A stretch of DNA of 64,000 nucleotides, from NCBI GenBank assembly GCA_022496205.1, contig WTXD01000016.1, positions 372,001 to 436,000 of the forward strand. The letters are read 5' to 3'. The DNA is from Gloeopeniophorella convolvens. Lineage: Eukaryota > Basidiomycota > Agaricomycetes > Russulales. The notes under the pieces are model-generated. The model did no database searches, had not been told where the DNA came from, and was given only the letters and a program-made list of their open reading frames with translations. Shown in pieces: positions 48,882 to 60,357 of this stretch. Each line of letters opens with the position of its first letter. Positions within the stretch are counted from its first letter, which is position 1. The position numbers and the translations under genes are program-made.

Positions 48882-49340
48882 TGGATGGGACGTCTGCCCA
48901 CGCTTTTACATGCCTTCATATAGTAAAACGTTGTACACCGTGTATGTAACGTGGAGAACGATGCTTGAGAACACGCACGCTTCGATGACTGCGCTATTGC
49001 TGCGAGTCAGTGCTCAGATCGGAGGTTGGCTTCAGCGGCCCATGCCCAAAGACTTGCCGACGTGACAACTTAAGTACTTACGGTCCCAACTTGCGCCGAC
49101 CCCGCTACCACACGTACATAAGAGGGTTCTACAGAATTGTCATTGTGGCAGCGCACAAACACGGTTTTCGCCGGCGTACGCAACCTTGCGTTGAATGCGG
49201 TTGGTGCAACTTGTCTGCTTCGCGTGCCTTCCCGGGGCGCGCCAGGGGCACCAACCTGTCCGAGCGAAGCCTGGCACGAGGACAGTGCACGTAGTCCCTT
49301 GTTATCTGTTCGATCGCCACACCTACTCGATCTGGCTAAC
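46683..49340 (+). repeat. Segmental duplication, unit 2
   Basis: Counterpart of 37768-40440. The transposon at 49461 begins about 120 bp after the end of detectable similarity. Confidence 0.85.
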
Positions 49341-49460
49341 TTGGTCGTATACTTACGACGAGAGGTGTCCGGCGAGGCACGGTGTTCGCGGGGTTTCGAA
49401 CAGGAGTCAGGCCTGGTGACCTTGCTTCGAGTGCCGCCTCGTGTAGTCCGAACCCGTTTA

Positions 49461-49483
49461 CTATCGTGTAACTAGAGATGGAC
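49461..49483 (+). repeat. Left terminal inverted repeat
   Basis: 23 bp, no mismatch to the right end. Confidence 0.9.
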
Positions 49484-50167
49484 TGTAACGGGAGATGGAC
49501 CGTTTTGAAGATCTCGTTTGTGTGCAACAACGACTGCGTGCATTAACACAACAATTTAACACAGTGATCTTATACATATCTACTGCGCCCCTGCGAAAAC
49601 TGGTGTCCATTGAGTGAGCTTTTGAGGCAGGATAAATCGGTCTTTGAGCAGTATGCCTTTTTGGGCACTAATCGCTCAGGGACCATCTTGAAACCAATCC
49701 AAATGCTATGATACTTGGACAACATGGCACTCTATTGACAACACATAAGTCTATCCACTTTCTATGGCAAGAGGGTGCGAGGAACATCACAATCGAGAGT
49801 TTCAGTCCTGGAGGGGTTCCGACGTGACGTCCGAGTTCAGGCTCCGACGGAATGACCGAGATTGCGTTGATGGACTCGGGAATGTTGGGTGATGGACTGG
49901 GCGCTCGTTTCCCAAGGCGCCAGGCGGAACGCCCAAATTGGCAGTCGGCTCTCCGGCACGTGTGACACTCCGTGACCCATCTGCAGCTCTTGCGGGGCAT
50001 TGACGTTGCTTTTGGCTTTACTCTGGCACACTTAGATCTTTATTAAAAAAATCAAAACACCGAGAGAATGTTGTGCACATCCTTGGGAACATGGTGTAGA
50101 AGTTTTGAGGCCAAGATCTGGTGAAATGGGACGGAGTCTCGGGAGATGGACCGAAGTGACGTTTTTG

Positions 50168-50190
50168 GTCCATCTCTAGTTACACGATAG
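50168..50190 (-). repeat. Right terminal inverted repeat
   Basis: Exact reverse complement of the left end. Confidence 0.9.
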
Positions 50191-50573
50191 TATGACATCA
50201 GACAGTGTCCAGTACGCAGCAGCTCGGCAGTCTGCCGAATATTTGTACTGTGTGCCAGGGCCGCGCGCGACCATTCAGAAATGTCAGATATTTTCCGTGC
50301 AAGCCTGGCGGCCGCGTCAGCCAGTTGAAGCGAAGTTTTCAGGCGAGGTTGAGAAGCGGGAAGAGGAGGAGAGGGTGAGAGTTGTGGGCAGCGAGTGGGA
50401 GAAAACCATTCCGGGCGCGCTCGCCGCCGACTCTTGACCACTCTTCCGTCTTATAACCTATCTCCTCTCCTACCATCGCAATGCTCGCCGCCCACAACGA
50501 CAATACACTCTGCTAGACACTGCACCGCACACTGCGCATGAGCACCCTCTGACCGCGCCATCCGCACGCACAA
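50191..50573. promoter_or_regulatory. MDM34 5' region
   Basis: About 380 bp between the transposon and the MDM34 start, with CT-rich and CA-rich leader sequence in the last 100 bp. The insertion therefore lies within likely promoter range. Confidence 0.5.
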
Positions 50574-52968
50574 ATGTCCTTCTCGTTCCAATGGCCCCGC
50601 TTCTCAGACCAGTTCCATGCCGACGCCATCGAGATGCTCAACGCTGCCCTCAACAAGGGCCCCAAGCCCCCCGTCATTGCCGACAAGATCGAAGTTGTCG
50701 AGCTCGAGATGGGCACCCAGGTGCGCGCGTCGTGTGCCTCGTCATCGCGTGCCGTGCTCACTGTGGCCCCCCGCCGCGTGCCAGCCCCCCGAGCTCGAGA
50801 TCCGCGACATCGGCGACCTCACCATGGAGCAGTTCCGCGGCATATTTCGCATGACTTATGCTGGGGATGCCCACATCGTCCTCAAGACGAAAGTCCAGGT
50901 GTGTGCCGTCTCGTGCTGCTTGCTCGCCATTTTCTTCCGCCTCCGCTTCCTGGCGTTGCACTTGCCCTGGGCTCGGGTGTACTCAACTCTTGTATCGCCG
51001 GCTGAGGGCCAGCGTCCTTCGCCACTGCGCTCCCACCTTATCTCTCCAACGCACACTTCTTCGGCGCGCGTGACAGCCTCGCTGCGTCATTTTGCGGACA
51101 TGAAGTGCTGAGCCCTTTCACAGGCGAACCCTCTCAACCACAAGCAGCCCGATATTCACCTGATGACCGGTTCACGCGGCATGCTCGCTGCGAAGGAGGC
51201 CCTCGTGGTGCCCATGCTGCTGCGCCTATCCCATTTCCGCCTCTCGTCATACGTCGTCCTCGTTGTTTCCAAGCAAAAGGGCATCACCCTCGTCTTCAAG
51301 ACCGACCCGCTCCAAAACGTCGACATCAACAGCACCTTCGACTCGATCGCCGTCATCCAGTCCTTCATCCAGCGTGAGATCGAGGGCCAGCTGCGCCAGA
51401 TGTTCCGGGAAGACCTCCCCGGGATCATCCACAGGCTGAGCCAGCAATGGGTCAAGGCGAAGGTCGAGGCGCCTTATCTCGCAAAGCCCGTCCCGGCGCC
51501 CCCGCGCCCCGAACCCGTTGCAATGGCCATGTCTGCGCCGGACCTCCGCACCCTGCGCCACGGGCCCTTGCCAGCCTCGATGCAGCCGTCAGTGGCCTAT
51601 GCGATGGCATCAGGGATGCGCCCGTACTATCCGCGCGCACGCACCTCCTCCGGCCCGTCCATCGCGGGCACGGCCCACTCGCGAACCCGCCGCCCAGAAT
51701 CCCCCGCGCCCACCCCCGCGCCCGACCCGCCAGACAGCACATTCCCCGAGATCGAGAACTTTGACCCGACGTATGGCCTGCGGCCCGAGGGCCTCCCCAC
51801 CAAGTCCGTCTTCCGCGCCTTTGGCCGGCTCTTCGCGAACCCGGGGCGCGGGCTCGCGGACCTCGCGGAGGAAGACACAGACGAGGGCGAGGATGCCCTC
51901 GCCGACGAGGGCGCGTCGTTCGGCATGGTCGAGTGGGAGGACACGGTGCCCGGGTTCACGCCCGAGCCGTCCGTGATGGGAGACAGCGTGGCGGGGACGG
52001 CGAGCCCGCGCGCCGAGTACGAGACGGTGCCCGCCGTCGGCGGCGGCACGGTGACGCGCCCGCGCATCTTCCACGCGCACTCGCAGGTCCACCCGCCACC
52101 CTCCGCGAGCTCCTCGCGCCCGGCTAGCATCGCGTCAACATCGCGCCTCACGCACGCCGCGCTCGAGCGCCTCCCGCGCGCCGACGTCCCCCGCCGCCCG
52201 CACTCGCTGTACAACCCCTACTTCCCCCCTCTGCCCGTGCCGCCGCCCAGCGCACACACCCACACGCCGCCAGGCGGCGGCGACCCGTCTGAGCCGCCAA
52301 CGCCCCCGCTGTACCACTCCCCGCCGCGGCGCGCCGTCTCGCCCGCGAGCCTGCGCACGCACGCGTCGAGCTCGCACACGCAGACGCACTCGGTGCCCAC
52401 GCCGCCGTCGAGCGAGCCGCCCGCGCCGGGACTCGCGCGCCGCGCGTCGATCGCCAGCACGGACGCGGACCCGCGCATCGTGCTGCGCCCCGCGCTGCAC
52501 GGCGCGCTCTCGACGCTCGCGACGCTCGCGCACTCGAACCACACGCTCTCGCCGTACACGCGCTCGCTCGCGCACTTCACCGTGCGCTCCGGCCCGCGTC
52601 GCGCCGCGCCGCCGCCGCCCCACGCGCCGCCGCGCGCGCGCAGGCGGCGGACGCACGTGCTGGGCGGCGCGGGCAAGGCGAAGGCGCGGCCTGAGGAGGA
52701 AGCGGTGCGTGCGCGCGAGGAGGACGCGGACGCGGGCCCGCCGAGCGAGTTTGACGCGGAGGATATGGACCGGTATTTTCGTGCGCAGGACGAGGCGTCC
52801 GAGACGGGTGTGCCGCCTGCGTATGAGTACGAGTACGGGTACGAGTATCCGCACGGGCACGGGCGCGCGCACCATACGCATGCACACGCGCATGCACCGC
52901 GCCCGCCTGAAAGCGTCGGGACGTACGGGTCGGCGCGGCGGCGGCACGAGTACCCGCACCACGACTAG
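50574..52968 (+). CDS. MDM34: Mitochondrial distribution and morphology protein 34 (ERMES)
   Basis: Outer-membrane subunit of the ERMES complex (Mmm1-Mdm10-Mdm12-Mdm34) that tethers ER and mitochondria and moves phospholipids. Exons 50574-50720, 50785-50898, 51124-52968, all phase 0; 701 aa. The SMP lipid-binding domain fills about residues 1-200: [82 protein letters not shown]. The C-terminal 450 residues are Pro/Ser/Ala-rich and disordered, with a His-rich end ([15 protein letters not shown]). That tail is longer than in yeast. Confidence 0.96.
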
Positions 52969-53253
52969 GACGATGTTTCGCTTTCGCTTTCGCCTGTCCC
53001 TTTCTACTTGCACGGATACATGCACTTACACACATACACATACCTTATTCGCTTCGATGCGTCGCGCGGTTTGTTTTGGTTGGCGCGGCGGCATGCAGTA
53101 CAGTACTTATTGTGTTGGTAGTAGAAGACGCCGCTCGTCATGTTGTCACATATTAGCTTGCCCCTCTCCCGACTTGCAGCGCAGATGGGGGGGAATCGTC
53201 GAGAGATATACAAAAATCAAAACAGCAGATACTAGATGACGGACAACGCGCGA
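52969..53253. other. Convergent 3' intergenic
   Basis: Short 3' region between MDM34 and the convergent Uds1-domain gene. Nothing recognised. Confidence 0.6.
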
Positions 53254-56011
53254 CTAGAGCTTCCCGAGCGCGCGCAGCTGCTGGCGCAGCGTGCTGTTCT
53301 CCGTCTGCACGAGGTTGATCTCCTCGAGCAGCGCGAGCCGCTGCGCCTGCTCGCGCTCCGACGCCGCGTTGACCGCGCGCAGCTCCGCCTGCGCCGCCGC
53401 CGCGTCCGCCGCAAGCTGCAGCGCGCGCGCGGAGAGCGACGCGTTCGCCTCGGTCAGCTGCCGCAGCGTCTCGGCCTGCTCCGCCGCGCGCTCCTCGACC
53501 GCGAGCTTCTCCGCCGCGAGCTGCTCGAACTGGTCCTGCCTGCGCCGCGCCGGCCGTCAGCACACACACGCACACACACGCACAGATACACGGCCGCGAC
53601 GCACATCCCACCTCCGCGCGCGAGGCGCTCCTCGAGCGCGCGCACCTGCCGCTGGTACGTCTCGAGCGCGCCGTTGCTCTCCTGCGCGAGCTTCTGCGCG
53701 CGCTCCGCGTTCTTCTTGAGCAGGTCGTGCGCCTGCGCGAAGCGGATCAGCCGCTCCATCAGCGCGCGGTCGTCCGCGATCAGCGCCTGCACGCGCGCCG
53801 CGAACGCCTCGACGCTGAACGTCCCGCCGCCGTCGACCGGCGAGCGCGGCGAGCCAGGCGTGCCCGCGCCCGCACCGCCGCCGGGGCTGTAGAGCGACTT
53901 GAGCGCGCGCACGTCCATGTCGCTGATCGAGGCCGCGCTCGGGCTCGGGCTGTTCGGCCCTGCGCCTGCGCCTGCGCGCAGGCTCGGCGACGTGCGCCCG
54001 CTGCTGCCCGCGCGGAACGGCCGCGCGGCGCTGGTCAGCCGCGCGGCGCGCGCCTCGGGCGAGGGCAGCGTCGCCCAGAGCGGCTGCAGGATCGCGGCGA
54101 AGCCCGCGGCGTCGCGCGCAAAGACGACGGGCGAGGCCGGGCGCGGCTCGAGGCTCGCGGGGCGCACCTGCAATTGCGTGTGAGCGCGGGCGACGGGACG
54201 CCGAACGGGGCACGCACCGCCGCCGCATGCGCCTTGAGCTCCTCGCGCGCCGCGTCGAGCTCGCGCGCGAGCGCGGCGCGCTTCTCCGCCTCCGCCGCGA
54301 CGGTCTGCGCGTTGTGCGTCTCGAGGTAGCGCGCGAGCGCGTCGACGAGCACGCCGAGCCCCGGCCCGCGCGCGAAGAGCGGCACGTCGAAGCGCTGCAC
54401 CAGCCCGCGCAGCGCGTCGCCCGCGTCCGCGAGCGCGTCGCGCGCCTGCGCCGCGAGCTCCTCGCGCTCCTGCTCCCACCGCGCGCGCTCCGCCGCGAGC
54501 GTCTGCGCCTGCGCGTCCTCCAGCTGCGCGCGCTCTGCCGCCCACGACGCGCGCTCGACGGCCCATGCCGCGGCTGCTGCGGCTGCTGCTGCGTCCGCCT
54601 CTGCCCGCCCGCCCTTTGCGTCCGCGAGCTCGCGCTCCAATGTCCGTACGCGGTCCTCGAGCGCCGCCGCCGCACCGTCGCCCGCGTCCTTCCCGCGCGC
54701 CGCCCCTGCCTCCGCCGCCTCGAGCTCGTCCTCGAGCGCCGCGACGCGGCCCTCGAGCTCCGCCGCGCGCGCCTCGCCTGCTTGCCGCGCCGCGCGCTCG
54801 CGCGCCAGCTCCTCCCCCGCCGCCATGCGCACCTCCTCGAGCTCGTCGGCCGCGGCCATCCGCACGTCCTCGACCTCAAGCGCCGCGGCGCCCTGCGCGT
54901 CCTCCAGCTCTGCCTCCAGCTCGGCCGCGCGCGCCTCGAGCGCGGCGACTTGCGCCTCGAGCGCCTCGACCTCCTCGCGGTTGGCCGGGGCCTGTGCGTC
55001 TGCTACTGCTGTTGTTGCTGCTGCTGCTGCCGGGACGCGCGGCTTGCCGGGCACGACGGCGGCCTCGTGCCCCGCGAAGAGGTGCGCGCCGTCGAACCTG
55101 GGCGCGCCGCCGCCCTCCGCGTCCGGCGCGTGTGCACGCTCCACCTCCGCGAGCGCTAGCCCGAGCACGCCCGCGCGGTGCTCGAGCAGGCGCCGCGCGG
55201 CGTCGGCCGCGCGCTCCTGCACGCGCCAGAGCTCCGTCTGCGCGGTGTCGACCTTGCGCGCGGCGGTGTCGAGGGCGGAGCTGGACTGCCGCGCGATGCG
55301 CGAGGGCGAGGACGCGGGGGACGCGCCGGCGTTGAGCCGCGCGAGCGTCTGCGCCGCGTCGCGGATTTTCATCTCGGTTGCGAGCTTTTTTTGCAGCGCG
55401 CCGAGGCGCGCGGAGAGCACGGTGTGTTCCTGGGCGTGGGGCGTTAGTGCGCGGGCGGGGGTGATGGGGCGGCGATGGGCGGCGGCGGTGTCGCGGGCGA
55501 CGGCGCGGGTCGCCTGGCGACACGCTGAATGATGGACACGCACCTTTTTGAGCTCGTCGACCTCCTCCGCGCTCAGGATCTCGTACCCACGGCTGTCCAC
55601 CATCGCCTCGGACGACAGCAGGCTGAGCAGCAGCGCATCGCGTGTGTTCGCGGGCGGCGCGACGATCGACGGCGAGCGCTGTGTCCCGGGCGCATCCCAC
55701 TCGGACGGGGGTGCCTTGCGGCGCGGTGAAGACATGGTTGCGGCCGGTGACGAGCGGCCGGAAGAAGAGGGCCCGGCGACGGGGGGCGGGGGCTTGCGGT
55801 CCTTGCGGATGAAGAGGCCCTGGGTGCCGCTGGCCGAGGCCGAGGGCGGCGGCGGGAGGTCCTTTGTCGAGCTAAAGTCGGACTTTGTGGGGCTCGGCGA
55901 GCGCGACGAGAGACTGGAGCGGCTGCCGTTGGCGCTGATGTTCATGTTGGGAGGGGGCGCGGTGTTGGTGCCCGCGCCGCCTCCTGCGAGGAAGCGACGC
56001 ACGCCGTTCAT
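53254..56011 (-). CDS. Uds1-domain (up-regulated during septation) coiled-coil protein
   Basis: Four exons: 56011-55544, 55429-54218, 54167-53605, 53539-53254; phases 0, 0, 2; 842 aa. A Ser/Pro-rich N-terminus is followed by the Uds1 region (about 123-225): TRDALLLSLLSSEAMVDSRG, ILSAEEVDELKK|EHTVLSARL, KIRDAAQTLARLN. The rest is a very long Ala/Glu/Arg coiled coil (LEAQVAALEARAAELEAELE and similar), broken by a Gly/Ser/Pro linker (about 590-660), with a last coil ending RQQLRALGKL. The family is linked to septation and the cell cycle in fission yeast; the role here is inferred. The extreme GC bias opens all frames, and only this one gives the domain. Confidence 0.87.
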
Positions 56012-56392
56012 CGTGGGCGACTATGTGAGAGTATCGCGGGTATGTGTTTATCCTGGGTATGGGTATCCTCGGCAATGAGAGGCGCTACGATTAGCCTGAA
56101 TGTCTGCCCTGCGAGTCCAAAATCTTGAGAATCCAGAGAGAACGTTGAGGTCGTTGAACGCGGCGAGCGTTGGGGAGTGCGGGCGGTCGAGACAACGAGG
56201 AGATTGACAAAAGTTTCGAGTTCGCGCTGTGTTTACATCAAACTCGTAGCCGGAGCGTGGCCGCGAGTTATTTACGGCAGCTCTTTTGTCTCCTCGTGCG
56301 ATGCGGTGTATTGTAGTATCTAGAATCTATGATATGATGGTGTCTATGATATCGTCCAAGATGCTCTGTGCACTGCCAATCTACTGATCCCG
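56012..56392. promoter_or_regulatory. 5' region of the Uds1 gene
   Basis: About 380 bp between the Uds1 start and the COQ10 stop; both genes read leftward. It is less GC-rich than the neighbouring genes. No gene. Confidence 0.45.
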
Positions 56393-57201
56393 TCACTGAG
56401 TCCCCGGTCCGTACACCTTCAGGCACCGCTCCTCGAACGCCTTGACCATCAGCGCCGACACCTTGCCGAAGAACGCACCCGACACCGCAGCGTGCACAGG
56501 ATTGGCGAACGCGAACGAGAGCTCAAGCGAGAGCAGCGTCGGGCCCGCGTCGGGGTCCGCAGCGTCTGGCTCGCGAGCGCCAGGTGGAGGTGGCAGCGCC
56601 GCGCTGGCGTGCGGCGAGTGCGGCGACGCAGGCTGGAAGGCCCACACCGTCTCGAGCGTCTTGAACAGCGGCGTCGACGACGCTGCGACCGCCTAGCGCC
56701 ACGTCAGCAGCTGCCACGAGCGCACCCCAAGCGCGGACACGGCACGCACCCGGACAGACTCGTGCGGCACGCACGTCACTCGACTCGTATAGCGCTCCGT
56801 AAACGCGAGAAACGCGACCGTCAGCTCCGCCTCCATCTGCGTCCCGCGCGGCGCGGCGGGCGTCGGCGCGCCCAGGACGCGCGAGCGCGTGCAGAACGGG
56901 ACGAACGACGCGTACGCGCCGACGTCCGCGACGACGTCGTATAGCTCCCGGCGCGTGTATCTGCAACCGCCAGGTGAATCGGGTCAGTGTGCTCGGAATG
57001 GAGTGGCGGCGGCGGCGGGGCGCACGGGAGGATCTTGCGTTCGTGGTAGGTCTGCGGCTTGCTGTCGCTGCCGCCGCCGAGCGGGGAGAATGCGCTCAGG
57101 TCGGGAAGGTTGAAGAGGTGCCTGCGCTGCGCGTGGTAGAGGTAGCGCGGGGCATGGCGGGCGATGGCAAAGGCGGCGGGGGCCGCGCAGGTTATGGGCA
57201 T
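56393..57201 (-). CDS. COQ10: Coenzyme Q-binding protein COQ10, mitochondrial
   Basis: START/polyketide-cyclase-fold lipid chaperone that binds ubiquinone and supports its synthesis and function in respiration. Exons 57201-57026, 56960-56750, 56692-56393; phases 2 and 0; 228 aa. The basic, acid-free N-terminus (MPITCAAPAAFAIARHAPRY) fits a mitochondrial presequence. The family motif YTRRELYDVVADVGAYASFV, then PFCTRSRVL, and the C-terminal helix SGAFFGKVSALMVKAFEERC are present. An acidic/proline-rich insertion (about residues 155-180) is unusual. Confidence 0.93.
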
Positions 57202-60200
57202 GAACTAACAGTGTCGAACCAAGTTTTGTAACAAGTCGTTACACACATCATTCAATCACATGACTGCGGCCGCCGTTGTCTGCAGGCGGAGTGAACCGAC
57301 GGAGTTCGGCACCCACTCGTACTTATCATTTTCTAAAGCCCGCGGCACTGGCGTGGAGACACGCAGGGAACACGGGTTTTACTGCCCAGGTCGACGAGGT
57401 CCAGAGCAGCACCGACAGCGCAAGCGGTACGCGTGCGAGCGCCCGCTCAATTTTCCGGGAACAACAGCGGCGCCCATGCGAGGCACGAGGCAGAATCACG
57501 CAGGCCAGCACACGGCGTGAGAGGATGACGCACCCCGCGCACGCCACCGTTCTCTCGGCGGCGCGGCGAAAAGAAAAAAGAGCGACTCTGGAAAGGAGCG
57601 ACTAGTTTCCACGTAATGCGAAACATGAACACGACGAGCTAAGATGGGGATGGGCTCCGAACCAGCCCTCGCACGCATCTCTGCAGAGCACAGCGCGGAA
57701 AAATGAGCACGAGTTGCGCCAGCAGACAGCAAGAGAAAAATAAACACGCACCACTGGAGAGTCCGTCAAGGCCTCCCAAGCCTCGAGCTCATCTGCGGAT
57801 GCCCGCATGCCACTTCTTGACAAGGCCGCTTGAAGAGCTTGAGAAAGGCGGTCCCTGCGGAACGCATCAGCACCGACACGCGACAATGGCAGCGGCAGCG
57901 CCTACCTCGCCCGAGGCCAGCGAACGGCCTTACAAGAAGCGGATGGAATGCGATCAAGCGAAGATGATCTCGCTGCCTGAAGGAGGAGTTGGCGGCAGCT
58001 GCACGCCGCCGACGTCAGCACAACGACGCAACACGACGGGCAGAGAGAACGAGAGAGAAAGAGAGACGACGCACTGAGTGGGTGAAAGGGGGGAAAAGGG
58101 CGCACCGCGCTGCCTGTCAGGGTCCCTCCCCCCCGCCGCCTTTTATGCGTTTCCCCCGCGCTGGATATAGGCACAGATAGCGTGGCCCACACGGGGCATC
58201 TGCATCAGTGCGCGCGATGGGGCGAGATAATCGCGCCCGCATCCAGGCAGGCAGGCAGCCTGCGGGCACGCAGCAACCCCCGCGCGTGGAAGGCACCCCG
58301 CGCGGCCGGATATGGGATGCGCGCGAGATAACCTCGGCGCAGATGGGGGGAGATACGAGCCTGCGCGCTGCAGGTGACCGGTGGCTGGCAGCTGGCCCCA
58401 CGGGCTCGCGTGCGCGCGGCCTTCTGCTTCCCTGCACGCTGCTGGGCCGAGGGGGGGCGCTGCGAAGGGGAGCGCGCCTCGGCCCGCGACTCGACTCAAG
58501 TCGTCGCAGCGGGCGTCACGCGCCCCCCGTGCGCTTCCCACCTGCCGCGGCACTGGCAGAGGGTGGCGCCGTTCGATGGGTAGCCTTGAAGCTATAGGCG
58601 TAGAGCTGCTTCCTTTGCCTGCGCGGGTCGAGGCCGCGCGCGGTTCTTCGCGTGGGGAAAGCCGTGTCGTGATTGGGGCGCCAGCGGAGCGCGCCGTCCT
58701 TGGGGATCGGACGCGGGGACCTTAGCCCAGTGCCCTGCGGGGACGAGGGTGCTGCTGCGCGCGGGGCCCTGTGGGCAGCCCACCGAGCCCCGGGTACGGG
58801 TGCGTGGGCCAAGAGTATTTCCAGAACGCGCCCAGGGTTCTCCAGGGGGCCTTATCGTATGACGAGCGCGGCGTATTGGAATAGAAGGGCGAGACGCATC
58901 GGTGACCAGTATCGTCACGGTTAATGCAATTGGCCTGTCCTCGTTATGGCAGGACTCGCGTCATCACCGACTTTGTCAAGGGTTCGCCTTCCTGTTCTCT
59001 TTCCACGACCATCAGAACACTTCCCGCCCCAAAGCGGGACAGCCCACCTTTCGCGGCCGCGCATGCAAGCGGCCACGCCCCTCGCAGCACGCAGCAGCGA
59101 CCACCACCAAAGCCAGCCCAACCCCAACACGGCGCGCGGTTCTCCGCCGCACGCTGCGCCCTCCGCAGCAGATTCTCCCTTATCACGCCCGATCGCCTGC
59201 AGCGCGGGCACCTGGCGCGTCCCATGGGAAAAGGGCAGCCTTGCGGGGCCACAGAACCGGTCATCCCCCGCCTTATACGCCTCCGCAGGAAAGGAAAACC
59301 AAACGGGCCCGCCCCCGATTGTGTCAGATAGGCAACGGGCCCGCAGAGCGGGGCACCGCGCGGCGCAAAGCAGGCCCTGCGCCCTCCCTCGGGAATGTCG
59401 GCGACGGGGCACGGGCGCAGCCTATTGGCGCCCCGCCCAGCTGGCGTGCGTGGCGTGCGTGCGCCGGCGGGGACAATTGAAGGGCTCCCGCGTTCCCCGC
59501 CCCGGCGACCTAGAGCCCGACAGAACAGACAGATAGCGCGCAAAAAAAACGGGGGTGCGCACCCGTTCTGAGCCCCGCATTCAATGGCTCGCCGCCGTGT
59601 CCAATTGCGCGCGCGGGGCCCCCACAGCGCGGGCCCTCGCGTGACGCGCGGTCGCTGCTTCCCTGTCCGAGGACGGCCCAACACGCTCGCGGCGGCACAT
59701 GGCTGGCCCGCCCTCTGCCCTTCGCGCGCGCGGCAGCGGCGCGCCAGAGCAGGTCCCATTGAGCGTGCGCCATGCCGCGGGGGCACAGCTCGTCTGGGAG
59801 GAGCCGCCCTTCTAGGGTGACGATGCGCGTCGGGGCGGCGCGTGCGCCAATCGCCGCGCGACCGCGGTCGGGGGAGCAAAGATGCGCCGTGCAGGGCGCA
59901 CGACGCGCGCAAGAGGCCCGTGGCCCGTGCAACTTGAGGTCCCGGGCAAAGTCGACCACACTTGTCGCAGAGTTCGGAGTGTCTGCAGGTTCGCTTTCTA
60001 AGATGATCTGATTCAATCATTGGCCCAGAGTCGCGACGCGGCGTCGTGGTCAACTGCGCCTGTCACGTGACTTGCCCCGACATCGAGGGTAACTTCTCTC
60101 GCAACACTCTCGGAAACTGAAAGTTCGTTCCGCATCTGCTGCGAGACCCTAGTCGAAGCTGCGACTTGACGTACAAACACACGTACAGACAGTGCATTGG

Positions 60201-60357
60201 CCACGGCACTCCTCAGCACCCCATCTCGGCACGCGGCGACTCGGACGCAGGCCATTACATTTCACCGATACATACCATTGGGTTAAAGATCAGCACAACA
60301 CGTCGGACAAGTACGCTAGTAGTAGCGTCCGACCCCGCAGTGTGCGCGGGGCCGCCC
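57202..60357. other. GC-rich gene-free gap
   Basis: 3.1 kb between COQ10 and the CCHC gene. Every frame is long and open because of the GC bias, but translations are Arg/Gly/Ala/Pro noise without domains. A frame at about 57886-57760 (minus) has helix-like content (LSQALQAALSRSGMRASADE) but cannot be spliced in phase. A GATA cluster lies at 58164-58355. Confidence 0.5.
58164..58355. promoter_or_regulatory. Cluster of GATA motifs
   Basis: Six GATA tetramers on the plus strand within 192 bp (58164, 58176, 58226, 58309, 58327, 58352), in GC-rich DNA where GATA is expected rarely. They could bind GATA factors (nitrogen, iron or light regulators). Confidence 0.4.

Larger units (their letters stand above)
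49461..50190. mobile_element. 730-bp non-autonomous DNA transposon (MITE), Tc1/mariner-like
   Basis: Perfect 23-bp terminal inverted repeats: CTATCGTGTAACTAGAGATG followed by GAC at 49461-49483, and its exact reverse complement at 50168-50190. TA dinucleotides flank both ends (49459-49460 and 50191-50192), as in target-site duplications of the Tc1/mariner superfamily. Inside each end a further copy of CGGGAGATGGACCG occurs (49489-49502 and 50140-50153), sharing GAGATGGAC with the repeats. No transposase frame is present, so mobility would need an enzyme in trans. It sits between DUF6535 copy B and MDM34. Confidence 0.85.

Noticed and set aside
49668..50000. Minus-strand 110-aa frame inside the MITE, possible transposase remnant
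   Set aside because: Too short and without DDE or helix-turn-helix features. The element is better seen as non-coding.
52135..53025. 296-aa Arg-rich minus-strand frame
   Set aside because: Antisense shadow of the Pro/Ser/Ala-rich MDM34 tail.
54565..55335. Long plus-strand frames opposite the Uds1 gene
   Set aside because: Arg/Pro/Ala-rich mirror of the GC-biased coiled-coil coding strand. The minus frame has a recognisable domain and consistent introns.
58944..60053. 369-aa minus-strand open frame
   Set aside because: Arg/Gly/Ala/Pro-rich translation with no motif. All six frames are open here because of GC bias, and there is no splice or start context.
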